DNA of 64,000 bases from JACKDW01 sp964621785. Lineage in GTDB: Bacteria > Myxococcota_A > Polyangia > Nannocystales > Nannocystaceae. The stretch covers positions 1 through 64,000 of the forward strand of contig CAZUPD010000023.1 of assembly GCA_964621785.1 (NCBI GenBank), in the 5' to 3' direction. Of the stretch, positions 17,163 to 25,209 are shown piece after piece. The translations under genes and the position numbers were made by a program. Below the pieces are notes generated by a model. That model searched no databases. It had not been told where the DNA came from and saw only the letters and a program-made list of their open reading frames with translations. Every line of letters begins with the position of its first letter. Within the stretch, counting starts at the first letter, position 1.

Positions 17163-17762
17163 ATGGCCAAACCGATCATTGTCACCCAAGGCGGCGCCGA
17201 GTCGCGTTTCAAGTTGGAGAAGCTCGATCGCAGCAAGCTCTACGGCAAACGCCAGCGCCAAACCCTCGACCCCGAAGGCAACCGCTGTGAGCGTGCCGAA
17301 CTGACCAAGGACGGCGCGCTGCTGATTCGGTCGGGCATGACGGCCCAGGCCTACTTCGACGAAGTGGGCAAGTGGGTCCCCAACAAGGAGCTCATCGGTC
17401 TCGACAAAGATGGCAACCCGGTGCCGTCGGTGCCCTCGACCCTGGGCGTCGCCCAGGACCTCGAAGGTCCCGTCGATCCGACCGAGGTACTCGACCTGGC
17501 ACTTCGGGCAGTCTACCTGTTGACCCCCGAGGATCTCGACGCCGGCCTCAAGAAGGCCTTGCTCAAGGGTCAGGTCTTTCGCTTCACGTTCAACTATCGC
17601 GCGACCTACAACTCCGAAATCGCCTACCTCGTGGGCAACAAGTCGGGGTTTTTTGCCCTCATCGGGTCTCCGGGGATCAGCGAGTGGTGCGAGCTCGAGA
17701 CCGCCGCCGTCGATACCTTCGAGGACGACGACGACGACGACGATTTCGACTTTGAGTTTTAG
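17163..17762 (+). CDS. ligase-unit protein A, unknown function, acidic tail
   Basis: 199 aa from ATG 17163 (MAKPIIVTQGG). First gene of a three-gene unit with the ligase homologue. The sequence is rich in Lys/Asp with a mixed alpha/beta appearance (KWVPNKELIGLDKDG, TPEDLDAGLKKALLKGQVFR) and ends in an extreme acidic run of Asp residues (positions about 188-199, FEDDDDDDDFDFEF). Such tails often mimic nucleic acid or bind basic partners. No known fold was recognised. The 15 bp to the next gene contain a strong ribosome site (GGAAGGGGAG), indicating coordinated expression with gene B. Confidence 0.75.
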   Translation: MAKPIIVTQGGAESRFKLEKLDRSKLYGKRQRQTLDPEGNRCERAELTKDGALLIRSGMTAQAYFDEVGKWVPNKELIGLDKDGNPVPSVPSTLGVAQDLEGPVDPTEVLDLALRAVYLLTPEDLDAGLKKALLKGQVFRFTFNYRATYNSEIAYLVGNKSGFFALIGSPGISEWCELETAAVDTFEDDDDDDDFDFEF

Positions 17763-17777
17763 GGAAGGGGAGCCGCA

Positions 17778-18470
17778 ATGCGTAAGATTCACCTGATGAA
17801 TGAGGCCAAGCGCGATGCCACTATCGCGATTGAGTCCAGTAAACCTGCGGATGGCGCTTCGTTGGGCGTCCAGGGCAAGAAGTTGGCGTTTCGCCGCTAC
17901 CTCGCCGCGAGCGAGGGGGGATTGCACATCGAGTTGGTGCGCAGTCACGGCAAGTCCTACGGCCAGGCGCTCGTCGACGCCGACCCCGAGATCGACATCG
18001 AGTCGGTCGGTCGGGCGTTGGGCGATACCCAAACCGTATTCCTATCGGCCAAAGGCGATGTCCTGCACGCCTCGCCCAAGATTGTCGAGGTGCTCTTTGG
18101 GACAGATGGAAAAGAGCGCGAGCGCAAGGATCCACAGGACATCCCGGGCAACTGCAACGACGACCAACCGGTGCGGTGGACCGGGCGCAAGCTCAGCAAA
18201 GGCGATGCCATCACCCGGTTTGCCTTTCGCCGGACCGTCCAGATCAAACACGTCGACGGCCTGACCTACGACTTTTTGTACGCCATGGCCAAGGAACTCC
18301 ACGAGGAGGCCAAGGTGGTGATGATCGGGGCAGGTGCCAAAGGTAAGGCGCCGCTTATCTTCCAGGACAACGGTAAACCCTACCGCGGATTTTTGGAGGG
18401 ACGCATCGACGGCGAGCGCTACAAGCTGTTGCTGCACCTCAGCGATATGGAACTCAAGGCGCCCGAATAG
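17778..18470 (+). CDS. ligase-unit protein B, unknown function
   Basis: 230 aa, middle gene of the three-gene unit. The start ATG is preceded by GGAAGGGGAG. The protein is basic and polar without signal peptide or membrane segment, so it should be cytoplasmic. Visible stretches include VGRALGDTQTVFLSAKGDVL, DIPGNCNDDQPVRWTGRKL and RTVQIKHVDGLTYDFLYAMA. No catalytic signature is recognised. The Cys, Asn and Asp cluster at about 118-124 could bind a metal but is not diagnostic. Its fixed position between protein A and the ligase homologue suggests a subunit or substrate adaptor. It is followed by the ligase gene after 32 bp. Confidence 0.75.
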   Translation: MRKIHLMNEAKRDATIAIESSKPADGASLGVQGKKLAFRRYLAASEGGLHIELVRSHGKSYGQALVDADPEIDIESVGRALGDTQTVFLSAKGDVLHASPKIVEVLFGTDGKERERKDPQDIPGNCNDDQPVRWTGRKLSKGDAITRFAFRRTVQIKHVDGLTYDFLYAMAKELHEEAKVVMIGAGAKGKAPLIFQDNGKPYRGFLEGRIDGERYKLLLHLSDMELKAPE

Positions 18471-18502
18471 CCGGCACCACACGAATTGAAAGAGGTGATG
18501 AA

Positions 18503-19960
18503 ATGAGCCTGTACACCACCGATTCTGCCCGTCCTTTGGGAAAGGGCTTCCAGTCCCCCGCCGGCAGTGTGCTCGACCGCGAATTGCAGTCGATGCTCCG
18601 CAACTACAAGCGCAGCACCGCCGGCCGCTACCGTGCGGTCGTCGAAGATGACTTTTTAACCTCGTTGCCCCACGGCGAGCTGATGGTCTCGCCCAAGATG
18701 GACGGCGAGATGTGGTTTATGATCCTCGACGAGAAGGACGCCTTTTTGGCCAACCCCAAAGGCCGCGTCATCTCGGGCAAGGTGCCGATTTTGGAAGAGG
18801 CCCAGGCTGCGTTGGGTCGCGCCAAAGGGCGGACGATCATCGCCGGCGAGTTGTTTGCGGTCAACAAAGACAAGTCCCGTCCACGCGTCGGCGGCCTCTC
18901 GTCGGCGATGGGTGGCGAGGCCAAGGCCCAGGTCGGGCGTATGGCATTCGCCGCGTTTGATTCGCTGATCGGGGGCGATGCCGAGTCGGGGGGCAGCATC
19001 CCGCTGTACGCCGATCGTCTCGCCATGCTCGAGCGCCTGTTTAAGGGGGGCAAGCGGGCCAAGGCCATTCGCACCGAGCTCGTCAAGGGCGGAGCGAGTG
19101 TGGCCCAACTGTTCGAGCAGTGGGTCGCCGGAGGTAAGGGCGAGGGCCTTGTCATCCGCACACCAGAAAACGCGATCTTCAAGGCCAAGCCGACGATCAA
19201 CCTCGATGCGGTGATCATCGGCTACACCGAGTCGAGCGATGGACCCGACAAGGTTGGTTCGGTCCTGTTGGCGTTGATGCGCGACGACGGCAAGTTTCAC
19301 GTGTTGGGCTCGTGCGGCAACATGCCGACCGAGCAGCGGGTCGCGTTTATGAAACAGCTCAAGACGACCGTGTGCGGCTCGGAGTACCGCTACGCCAACA
19401 GCCGCGGCGCCCTGTATCGGTTTGTTCGCCCCGAGACCGTCATCGAGATCAAGGTGACGGACATTCAAAGCGACGATTCGAGCGGCGATCCGATCCAGCG
19501 TATGGTGTTGGAACAGTCCGAGGGCAAGTACAAGGCCGTCCGCCAGTTGCCGGGCGCCAGCATCCTGCACCCGGTGTTTGTCCGCGTCCGCGACGATAAA
19601 GGCGTCAACCCGACCGACATCCGCCTGGGACAGGTGTTGGAGCGCTGCCTGGTCGAAAACCTCGACAGCAAAGCCGAGAAGTTGGTGCTTCCAGTCAGCA
19701 CCGTACTGCGCCGCGAGGTCTACACCAAGACTGTCAAGGGCGAGATCGCGGTCCGCAAATTAGTTGTATGGCAAACAAACAAGGACAAGATCGATCCCAC
19801 GTTCCCAGCGTTTGTCACCCACTTTACCGACTACAGCCCTGGGCGCCGTGACCCGCTCAAGCGCGAAGTTCGGCTGGCACCCGTCAAGGACGAGGCCCTG
19901 CGGATCGGCGATGACTTGATCGCCAAGCAAATCAAGGGGGGCTGGTCGTTGGTCAAATAG
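18503..19960 (+). CDS. ATP-dependent polynucleotide ligase homologue
   Basis: 485 aa. Motifs of the covalent nucleotidyltransferase superfamily are in order: motif I KMDGEMW with the AMP-accepting Lys at 65, motif III AGELFAV (about 114-120), motif IIIa MAFAAFDSL (147-155), motif IV EGLVIRT (214-220) and motif V FKAKPTINLDAVIIGY (226-241). An OB-fold-like segment follows (VGSVLLALMRDDGKFHVLGS). It lacks the N-terminal DNA-binding domain of large ligases. Instead it has about 190 extra C-terminal residues (300-485) of unknown fold. It probably seals DNA or RNA nicks or adenylates another end. Last gene of the unit; a hairpin terminator lies 20 bp after its stop. Confidence 0.85.
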   Translation: MSLYTTDSARPLGKGFQSPAGSVLDRELQSMLRNYKRSTAGRYRAVVEDDFLTSLPHGELMVSPKMDGEMWFMILDEKDAFLANPKGRVISGKVPILEEAQAALGRAKGRTIIAGELFAVNKDKSRPRVGGLSSAMGGEAKAQVGRMAFAAFDSLIGGDAESGGSIPLYADRLAMLERLFKGGKRAKAIRTELVKGGASVAQLFEQWVAGGKGEGLVIRTPENAIFKAKPTINLDAVIIGYTESSDGPDKVGSVLLALMRDDGKFHVLGSCGNMPTEQRVAFMKQLKTTVCGSEYRYANSRGALYRFVRPETVIEIKVTDIQSDDSSGDPIQRMVLEQSEGKYKAVRQLPGASILHPVFVRVRDDKGVNPTDIRLGQVLERCLVENLDSKAEKLVLPVSTVLRREVYTKTVKGEIAVRKLVVWQTNKDKIDPTFPAFVTHFTDYSPGRRDPLKREVRLAPVKDEALRIGDDLIAKQIKGGWSLVK

Positions 19961-19980
19961 ACCTCGATCAGGTTGCACAC

Positions 19981-20002
19981 AAAGGGGCCTGCGGGCCCTT
20001 TT
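19981..20002 (+). terminator. Rho-independent terminator after the ligase unit
   Basis: A nine-base stem (AAAGGGGCC with GGCCCTTTT, one G-T pair) around a TGCG loop is followed by the T-run formed by the 3' arm. It closes the three-gene unit at 17163-19960 and sits between convergent genes, so it may also act weakly on the alpha/beta-hydrolase transcript from the other side. Confidence 0.75.
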
Positions 20003-20027
20003 GTCGTTCGAATCGGACGAAAATTTA

Positions 20028-20948
20028 TCAAAACCGGATCGCCGCTGCGATTGCCTGGACGAGTTCTTTGGCCCGTTCGATCCACAACAGGTGCCCGGCT
20101 CCGGGGTACTGGGTAAACGACCCGGAGACCGAGCGGCGAAACTCAGCCGCCAAGTCGGGTGGGAACAACCAGTCGCGCTCGCCCACGTAGATATGGATCG
20201 GGCAGGAAAGTGGCATCAGCCACCCGCGTCCGTCATGGTCGCGCAGGGCGGCTAGTTTTTGTTGCATCGCGGCTTTGGTCGAGGTGAGGTCGCTGGCAAA
20301 TAGTTGCAGCAGCACCATTGCTCCGGGGCGGGCGAGGTACTGCGGGCTGAGCAGCAACAGGACGAGACCACGCAGGATCGCATCGACGGGCATATCGCTT
20401 TTGAGTTGGGTCAGCAGGAGGTCGATCGCCGCGCGTTCGCGTGCCCGCATCCGCGGGGCTGTTGCCACAAGGTGGAGGCTTGCGAGTTTACCGGGTACTT
20501 TGCGGGCGAGATACTGGGCCCACACACCGCCATACGACAGGCCGACGACGTGAAAGCGATTGAGCTTTTCTCGCTCGAGGTGTGCGAGCAACTCCCCGGT
20601 GATGTGTGACCACTGCTGCGCCGGTTTACTGTCGCTGGGACCTGCAAGTGGATCTGTCTCAACAGCCAGGACATCGCGCCCGACCGCGAGGGCGCGAGCG
20701 AGTCGCAGGGCCCCCTCGATCCCTCCGGGCGTCCCGGGCAACAGCAGCACCGGTGCGTGGTGACGTTTCGATGTCTCTGGGGACACCTCGTTTGGCTGCC
20801 CCGACACATCCGGCGCCGCGGTGGTATGGGATGGTTCGTCGCTTCGCGGGCGGAGACGTGGGTGCTGGCCCGGTCTGAGGGTGCGGGACTCGGCAAAGCC
20901 GGCGCCCGGGGTGCGCGGCTGCTCTGCCCGAAACCATTGTATCTTCAC
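20028..20948 (-). CDS. alpha/beta hydrolase
   Basis: 306 aa with a GTG start whose bases overlap the preceding stop (GTGA). After about 65 unstructured residues the fold begins with VLLLPGTPGG, the oxyanion region. The nucleophile elbow is GLSYGG (Ser near residue 155). The acid is probably in VGERDWLFP and the His in GAGHLLWIE. This is the pattern of thioesterases and esterases of about 240-300 aa. As third gene of the leftward arm of the biosynthetic cluster, it may release or trim the acyl product. The 65-residue leader is unusual, and an internal start is possible. Confidence 0.8.
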   Translation of the reverse strand: MKIQWFRAEQPRTPGAGFAESRTLRPGQHPRLRPRSDEPSHTTAAPDVSGQPNEVSPETSKRHHAPVLLLPGTPGGIEGALRLARALAVGRDVLAVETDPLAGPSDSKPAQQWSHITGELLAHLEREKLNRFHVVGLSYGGVWAQYLARKVPGKLASLHLVATAPRMRARERAAIDLLLTQLKSDMPVDAILRGLVLLLLSPQYLARPGAMVLLQLFASDLTSTKAAMQQKLAALRDHDGRGWLMPLSCPIHIYVGERDWLFPPDLAAEFRRSVSGSFTQYPGAGHLLWIERAKELVQAIAAAIRF

Positions 20949-21367
20949 GGAGATGTCCCTCCGACGGCGAGCGTCACCTCGGCGGACAAAACCTGTGTGC
21001 CGGTTTGCAGCGCAACACCACGAACTTCAATGACTGCCATCCCCATCATTTGTCGTTTCGCCCTCACTAAAAATACGACAGGTCCCGCGATTTCTCGCAC
21101 AACTTTGACCCGCTCATAGCTGGCGACGAGTCGTGGGCCTGGGGCGGTGAGCTTGTTCTCGGAAACACACAGGCCTGCCGCTTGGGCTCCGGCGTCGAGG
21201 AGATGGGTCCAGAACCACGTTGGCACGTCGCGCGATTGGTACTGCAACCATCCGTCGCGCGGCGGCAGCACCTTTGCAATCAAAAGCGCTGGCTCGCGGT
21301 GCCGCAACCGCGTCAGGATGTAGTCATGTGAAGGTGTCACGAAGCTCCGCTTGGGCAGACCATGCAT
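20945..21367 (-). CDS. hotdog-fold dehydratase/thioesterase-like protein
   Basis: 140 aa from ATG 21367 (MHGLPKRSFVTPSHDYILTR). The pattern resembles the 3-hydroxyacyl-ACP dehydratases of aryl polyene and related clusters: LLIAKVLPPRDGWLQYQSRDV, then the central helix TWFWTHLLDAGAQAAGL and later strands VVFLVRAKRQMMGMAVIEVRGVA. It has no signal peptide. It overlaps the upstream dehydratase gene by 44 bases and the hydrolase by four, so the leftward arm is tightly coupled. It may form a heterodimer with the neighbouring hotdog protein. The catalytic residue cannot be assigned with certainty. Confidence 0.65.
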   Translation of the reverse strand: MHGLPKRSFVTPSHDYILTRLRHREPALLIAKVLPPRDGWLQYQSRDVPTWFWTHLLDAGAQAAGLCVSENKLTAPGPRLVASYERVKVVREIAGPVVFLVRAKRQMMGMAVIEVRGVALQTGTQVLSAEVTLAVGGTSP

Positions 21368-21704
21368 GCGAGCCTGCGACAACGACACGCATCCGCATAC
21401 CACCTCGGCGCATCTGCGCCCGGACAAGGATGGGTGTATCGGGTCGAATGGGCCGGCGAAAAATGACCCGGTGGATCTCGGGCTGATGGCGCCCGGCAAG
21501 GTGTTCGGCGACATCGACCATCAGGCCGAGCACGTGCGCGCCGGGCACGATCGGTTCTTCTGGAAAATGCCCTTCACACATGTTTAAAAGAGCATGTTTT
21601 TCAATCCTTGTTACTAAACATGTTGGCGTCCGCTCGATCACGGTACACGCATGTGTCCGCGAGAGCGCGACTAGGGTCGGAAGTACGATCTTGTCGCTGT
21701 CCAC
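21324..21704 (-). CDS. FabZ-like 3-hydroxyacyl-ACP dehydratase
   Basis: 126 aa if started at GTG 21704; the frame is open to 21899 but overlaps the divergent promoter and the ketosynthase-like gene there. The FabZ/FabA hallmark GHFPEEPIVPGAHVLGLM is present, with the catalytic His in the first part. FabZ enzymes remove water from 3-hydroxyacyl-ACP to give the enoyl product. First gene of the leftward arm, 63 bp from the divergent ketosynthase-like gene, so both arms probably share a control region. The exact start is uncertain. Confidence 0.75.
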   Translation of the reverse strand: MDSDKIVLPTLVALSRTHACTVIERTPTCLVTRIEKHALLNMCEGHFPEEPIVPGAHVLGLMVDVAEHLAGRHQPEIHRVIFRRPIRPDTPILVRAQMRRGGMRMRVVVAGSHAWSAQAELRDTFT

Positions 21705-21767
21705 CGGGATTTCTATTATAGGCGCCCGCGTCGCTCTCGTGAAGCAGTTGCGTCGCGCAGAGGTTTC
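21705..21767. promoter_or_regulatory. divergent promoter region of the biosynthetic cluster
   Basis: This 63 bp gap separates the first genes of the two arms (dehydratase leftward, ketosynthase-like protein rightward). It must hold at least one promoter unless transcription begins inside the flanking genes. It contains an A/T-rich patch (TTCTATTATA). No operator was recognised, and no TGYANNTRCA copy is present. Confidence 0.4.
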
Positions 21768-22919
21768 TTGCCCAACCGTGTTGTCATCACTGGAGTCGGG
21801 GCCTGGACGCCACTCGGTCCGGCTTGGAGCGACGTTGTCGAGGGGATGCAGTCTGGTCGCTGTGCACTCCAGCCGATGGGCAAGCGCATGCCGGCACAAC
21901 CCGAGATCTTTGCGGGCATCGTCGGCGATCTCAAGCCGTTTCGCCGCCAGTTTCCCCAGGTCAAGCCTCCGCTCCCGAGTCCGCTGGCTCGCATGCTCCT
22001 CGTCGCAACGCGAGAATCACTTGTTCATGCAAGTGTTTCTCAAGCTGACTACGAGCGGGTAGGATTGTTTGTCAATCGAAACCGCGGGCCGTCATCCATC
22101 GTCGCCAAGGCCCTGCTGCCGGTATTGCGCAAGGGGCCGCGGAAGATGAGCCCGTTGCAGTTTTCACGCACGGTCGCCAACGCTCCGCTCGGTGTCACGG
22201 CAACGACATTGGGTGTGCGCGGGCCAGGGTTGTTAACCATGGGTGGCGGTGGGATCGGCCCCGTGTTTGATGAGGTTCGAGCGGGGTACCCCGGTCCGAT
22301 TGTATGTGCAGGGATCGACGAGGTCGACGGCCATACCTACAGGGCAGCGATCGAGAACGGTCACGCGGCCGCTGTACGGGATCCGGCTGACTATCGCCCG
22401 GGAGAGCCGGGGTCAAGCTTACCCGCGTTCGGCGAGGCTGCAGCCGCAGCTGTGTTTGAGTCCTATGAATGTGCAACTTCTCGCGGCGTGCAGCCGCGCG
22501 TGGAACTCCTGGCGATCACCCAGGGGATCGACCGTCATGTTCGGGCCCGTGCTGATCTGGTCGGGTGGGGGGCCGTGACCGCACAGGGCTGGCTGGAAAC
22601 GTGTCAGGATGCGCTCGAGTTGGCCGGGGTCGCGCCCGAACAGGTTGCGATCCACGTCGGTGGTGCCAACGGGCACCCCGCGGTCGATCGTGCGGAGGCA
22701 GATGGTCTTCGTCAGCTCGGCCGGGAAGACCTGATTGCACAGCGCCATCTTCCCAAGCGTATCGTCGGAGAAACACTTGGTGCTGCAATGAATCTTGGGC
22801 TTGCCTGGGCCTATCACCAACTCGTCGCTTTCGACCATCCGTCCGGGAGTGTCGCTCTGGTCACGAACACGGAGTTCCACGCGCTGCACGTCGCAGCGGT
22901 TTTGCGGTCGCTGCCATGA
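21768..22919 (+). CDS. ketosynthase-like protein lacking the active-site Cys (KS-beta type)
   Basis: 383 aa from TTG 21768, preceded by AGAGG. The N-terminus VVITGVGAWTPLG is that of thiolase-fold ketosynthases. At the position of TACSS the protein has LLTMGGGGIG, and the HGTGT region reads GGANGHP, while the KxxxGH region reads KRIVGETLG. All three catalytic residues are thus changed. In aryl polyene and type II polyketide systems such a partner (chain-length factor) pairs with an active ketosynthase; the active partner is encoded at 23649-24929. The stop overlaps the ketoreductase start (ATGA). Confidence 0.8.
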   Translation: MPNRVVITGVGAWTPLGPAWSDVVEGMQSGRCALQPMGKRMPAQPEIFAGIVGDLKPFRRQFPQVKPPLPSPLARMLLVATRESLVHASVSQADYERVGLFVNRNRGPSSIVAKALLPVLRKGPRKMSPLQFSRTVANAPLGVTATTLGVRGPGLLTMGGGGIGPVFDEVRAGYPGPIVCAGIDEVDGHTYRAAIENGHAAAVRDPADYRPGEPGSSLPAFGEAAAAAVFESYECATSRGVQPRVELLAITQGIDRHVRARADLVGWGAVTAQGWLETCQDALELAGVAPEQVAIHVGGANGHPAVDRAEADGLRQLGREDLIAQRHLPKRIVGETLGAAMNLGLAWAYHQLVAFDHPSGSVALVTNTEFHALHVAAVLRSLP

Positions 22920-23671
22920 ATGAGCCGAATCAACCACCTGTCGCCCTTGTCACCGGAGCATCCCGCGGAATCGGTGCCGCCATCGCGCGGGCACTCGTAC
23001 GACGCGGAGTCCGGGTCGCTCTTGGCTATCACCGCAGCGAGCAGCAGGCCACCGAGCTCGCCGCGTCGTTGACCGGAGAGGGAGGCATTGTTGAGCTCGC
23101 CCAGGGGGATGTCGCCGAACCAGCGCAAGCAAAAAAGATTGTACGCGCAATCAAAAAACAGTGGGGAAGGCTCGACATCCTCATCAACAATGCTGGTGTT
23201 GTGGCCGAAGAGTTGTTTTTCCTCAGCAACCTCGAACGATTTTGGGACCTCCAACGGATCAATCTCGGCGGGACGATCAACTGTTGCCGGGCGGCGATTC
23301 CGATGCTCTCGCGTCACAAAAATGGATGTATTATCAATATGTCGTCGATCGCGGCCCAACACGGTACGACGGGCCTGTCGGCCTACGCCTGTTCGAAGGC
23401 GGCGATCGAGGCGCTGACCAAAGTTCTCGCCCGTGAGCTCGCAGCGGTGGGCGTCCGGGTCAACGCCGTGGCGCCTGGGTTGGTCGCTACCGAGATGACC
23501 GATAATTTACGGGACCCGGCCCGTCACCAGGCTTCATTGCAGATGCAACCTGTCTCGCGCATGGGTACCCCGGAAGAAGTAGCGAGCTTGGTGACCTACC
23601 TCGCCCTCGACGCGCCAGCCTACCTCACCGGCGAAATTGTTCGCATCGATGGAGGGGCCGCCATTGCTTGA
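22916..23671 (+). CDS. 3-oxoacyl-ACP reductase (FabG-type)
   Basis: 251 aa. Classical short-chain dehydrogenase: NADP-binding TGASRGIG at 13-20, NNAGV at about 91-95, catalytic Ser 143/144, Tyr 157 and Lys 161 (MSSIAAQ then YACSK), and the C-terminal GEIVRIDGG typical of FabG. It reduces 3-oxoacyl-ACP to 3-hydroxyacyl-ACP. The start ATG shares bases with the ketosynthase-like stop, and the end overlaps the next ketosynthase by 23 bases. This supports a single polycistronic pathway rather than the primary fatty-acid operon. Confidence 0.93.
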   Translation: MNEPNQPPVALVTGASRGIGAAIARALVRRGVRVALGYHRSEQQATELAASLTGEGGIVELAQGDVAEPAQAKKIVRAIKKQWGRLDILINNAGVVAEELFFLSNLERFWDLQRINLGGTINCCRAAIPMLSRHKNGCIINMSSIAAQHGTTGLSAYACSKAAIEALTKVLARELAAVGVRVNAVAPGLVATEMTDNLRDPARHQASLQMQPVSRMGTPEEVASLVTYLALDAPAYLTGEIVRIDGGAAIA

Positions 23672-24929
23672 TCAGCTGTCAGACGAGGCTGTTGTGGTCA
23701 CGGGGATGTCGGTGTGGTCGCCGTTTGGCCGCGGGGTCGCGTCTTTGCTCGATGCCCTCGAAACCGGGCGGAACGATGTCTGGCCTGCGAGTTGTATCGA
23801 CCAGGACGAGTCGTGGTACACGGCAAAACACGCCCGCGAAATTCCAGTATGTACAACGATTTCGTCGTCGTTCGACGAGCGCAGCTTTGATTTTCGCAGT
23901 CATCAATGGCCCGCCTGGTTGGCTGTTGAGACAGCTCTCGATGCTGTGGTCGCGGCTTCGCGCGTCACCGAGCGCTACGCGGCCAAGCGGATCGCCGTGT
24001 GCAACGGAAGCTCCCACGGATCCAACCACGGGCTCATCGAATACCTCCGTCAGACGCTCGGCAGCGAGTCCCCCGACGCGTCTCTCATCGAAGATTCGAC
24101 CGCAATGGTCGCACGCACGATCGCGGCACGCCTCGGTGCGAGGGGGCCTAATCTGACTTTTAATACGGCTTGCTCTTCGGGCATCAACGCCTTGGGTCAG
24201 GGGGCGCGAATGCTTGCCAGCGGACGGGCGGATTGTGTTGTTGCAGGTGCACACGATACGTTCTCGCTGCTGAGCTTCACCGGGTTCAGTTCGCTTCAGG
24301 CCCTCGATCCCGCGCCCTGCCGCCCGTTCGACATCAATCGTCAGGGACTGACGCTCGGCGATGGTGCTGCGTTTGTTGTGCTCGAGCGAGCGGGTGTTGT
24401 GCGCGCGCGGGGGGGCCGTGCCCTGGCCGCACTGACAGGCTATGGCTACTATAACGAGGGGTATCACACCACTGCGCCGCATCCGGAGGGGGAGGGAATT
24501 TTTCAGGCGATGATGTGGGCGCTTGCCGGCGACCCGACCCCCCATCAACTTTCACTTGTATGTGCACATGGTACCGGCACACAGGCAAACGACGGCGCCG
24601 AAGCTCGGGCGGTTGAACGCGTGGCACAGGCCCATTCGCCGGAGCAGGTCGTGGATGTCGTCTCGCTCAAGAGCCAGCTCGGACACAGTCTCGGGGGCGC
24701 GGGGGCGGTTCAAGCGGTGGCGGCGATCGCCTGCATGAATCGTGGGCTTCGTCCGGGAAACATCGGCCTGCATGAACCCATCGCCCACGCTCCGTCCATC
24801 GCATTCCCTGCATCGCCACAACCCGTCACGACCGAGCTCGCACTGTGTAACGCGCTCGGATTTGCCGGGAGTGTGGCCTCGCTCGCCATCCGCAATCTCG
24901 CACCCCCAGGGGACCCAACTGATGCTTGA
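23649..24929 (+). CDS. beta-ketoacyl-ACP synthase (active, KS-alpha type)
   Basis: 426 aa from ATG 23649. The full catalytic set is present: NTACSSG with Cys 175, CAHGTGTQ for the first His and KSQLGHSLGGAG for the Lys and second His. The end of the protein (LCNALGFAGS) is also typical. It should condense malonyl-ACP with the growing chain and probably forms a heterodimer with the cysteine-less homologue at 21768-22919. It overlaps the ACP gene by eight bases. Two TGYANNTRCA copies lie inside the gene (24242 and 24557), the second encoding part of the CAHGTG loop. Confidence 0.92.
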   Translation: MEGPPLLDQLSDEAVVVTGMSVWSPFGRGVASLLDALETGRNDVWPASCIDQDESWYTAKHAREIPVCTTISSSFDERSFDFRSHQWPAWLAVETALDAVVAASRVTERYAAKRIAVCNGSSHGSNHGLIEYLRQTLGSESPDASLIEDSTAMVARTIAARLGARGPNLTFNTACSSGINALGQGARMLASGRADCVVAGAHDTFSLLSFTGFSSLQALDPAPCRPFDINRQGLTLGDGAAFVVLERAGVVRARGGRALAALTGYGYYNEGYHTTAPHPEGEGIFQAMMWALAGDPTPHQLSLVCAHGTGTQANDGAEARAVERVAQAHSPEQVVDVVSLKSQLGHSLGGAGAVQAVAAIACMNRGLRPGNIGLHEPIAHAPSIAFPASPQPVTTELALCNALGFAGSVASLAIRNLAPPGDPTDA

Positions 24930-25209
24930 ACCACAGGAAATTCAGCGACGTATCGTCACGACTTTAATTGAACGCCTCGAACTCGAGGACGACTATACCG
25001 AGGACTCCTTTCCCTGCGAGGCACTGCTGTTTGCCGATAGCGAACACGGAGGGCTCGAGTTTGACTCGATCGCCAGTCTCGAAATCGCGGCCGGACTCGC
25101 CGATGAGTTTGACCTCGAGCTCGACGATATCAAGCGCGAGGACTTTTTGACAATCCTGACGCTCACCGCCTACGTCACCCGTTCCCTCGAGGCCGCCGGT
25201 GAAGATTGA
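24922..25209 (+). CDS. acyl carrier protein
   Basis: 95 aa, acidic and helical. The phosphopantetheine attachment motif is FDSIASLE with the Ser at 49. The flanking helices (QEIQRRIVTTLIERLELEDD and EIAAGLADEFDLELDDI) fit the ACP fold. A longer loop than in FabC-type ACPs separates helix 1 from the Ser (DDYTEDSFPCEALLFADSE). It overlaps the ketosynthase upstream by eight bases and the MBL gene downstream by eleven. It is the dedicated carrier of this cluster. Confidence 0.88.
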   Translation: MLEPQEIQRRIVTTLIERLELEDDYTEDSFPCEALLFADSEHGGLEFDSIASLEIAAGLADEFDLELDDIKREDFLTILTLTAYVTRSLEAAGED

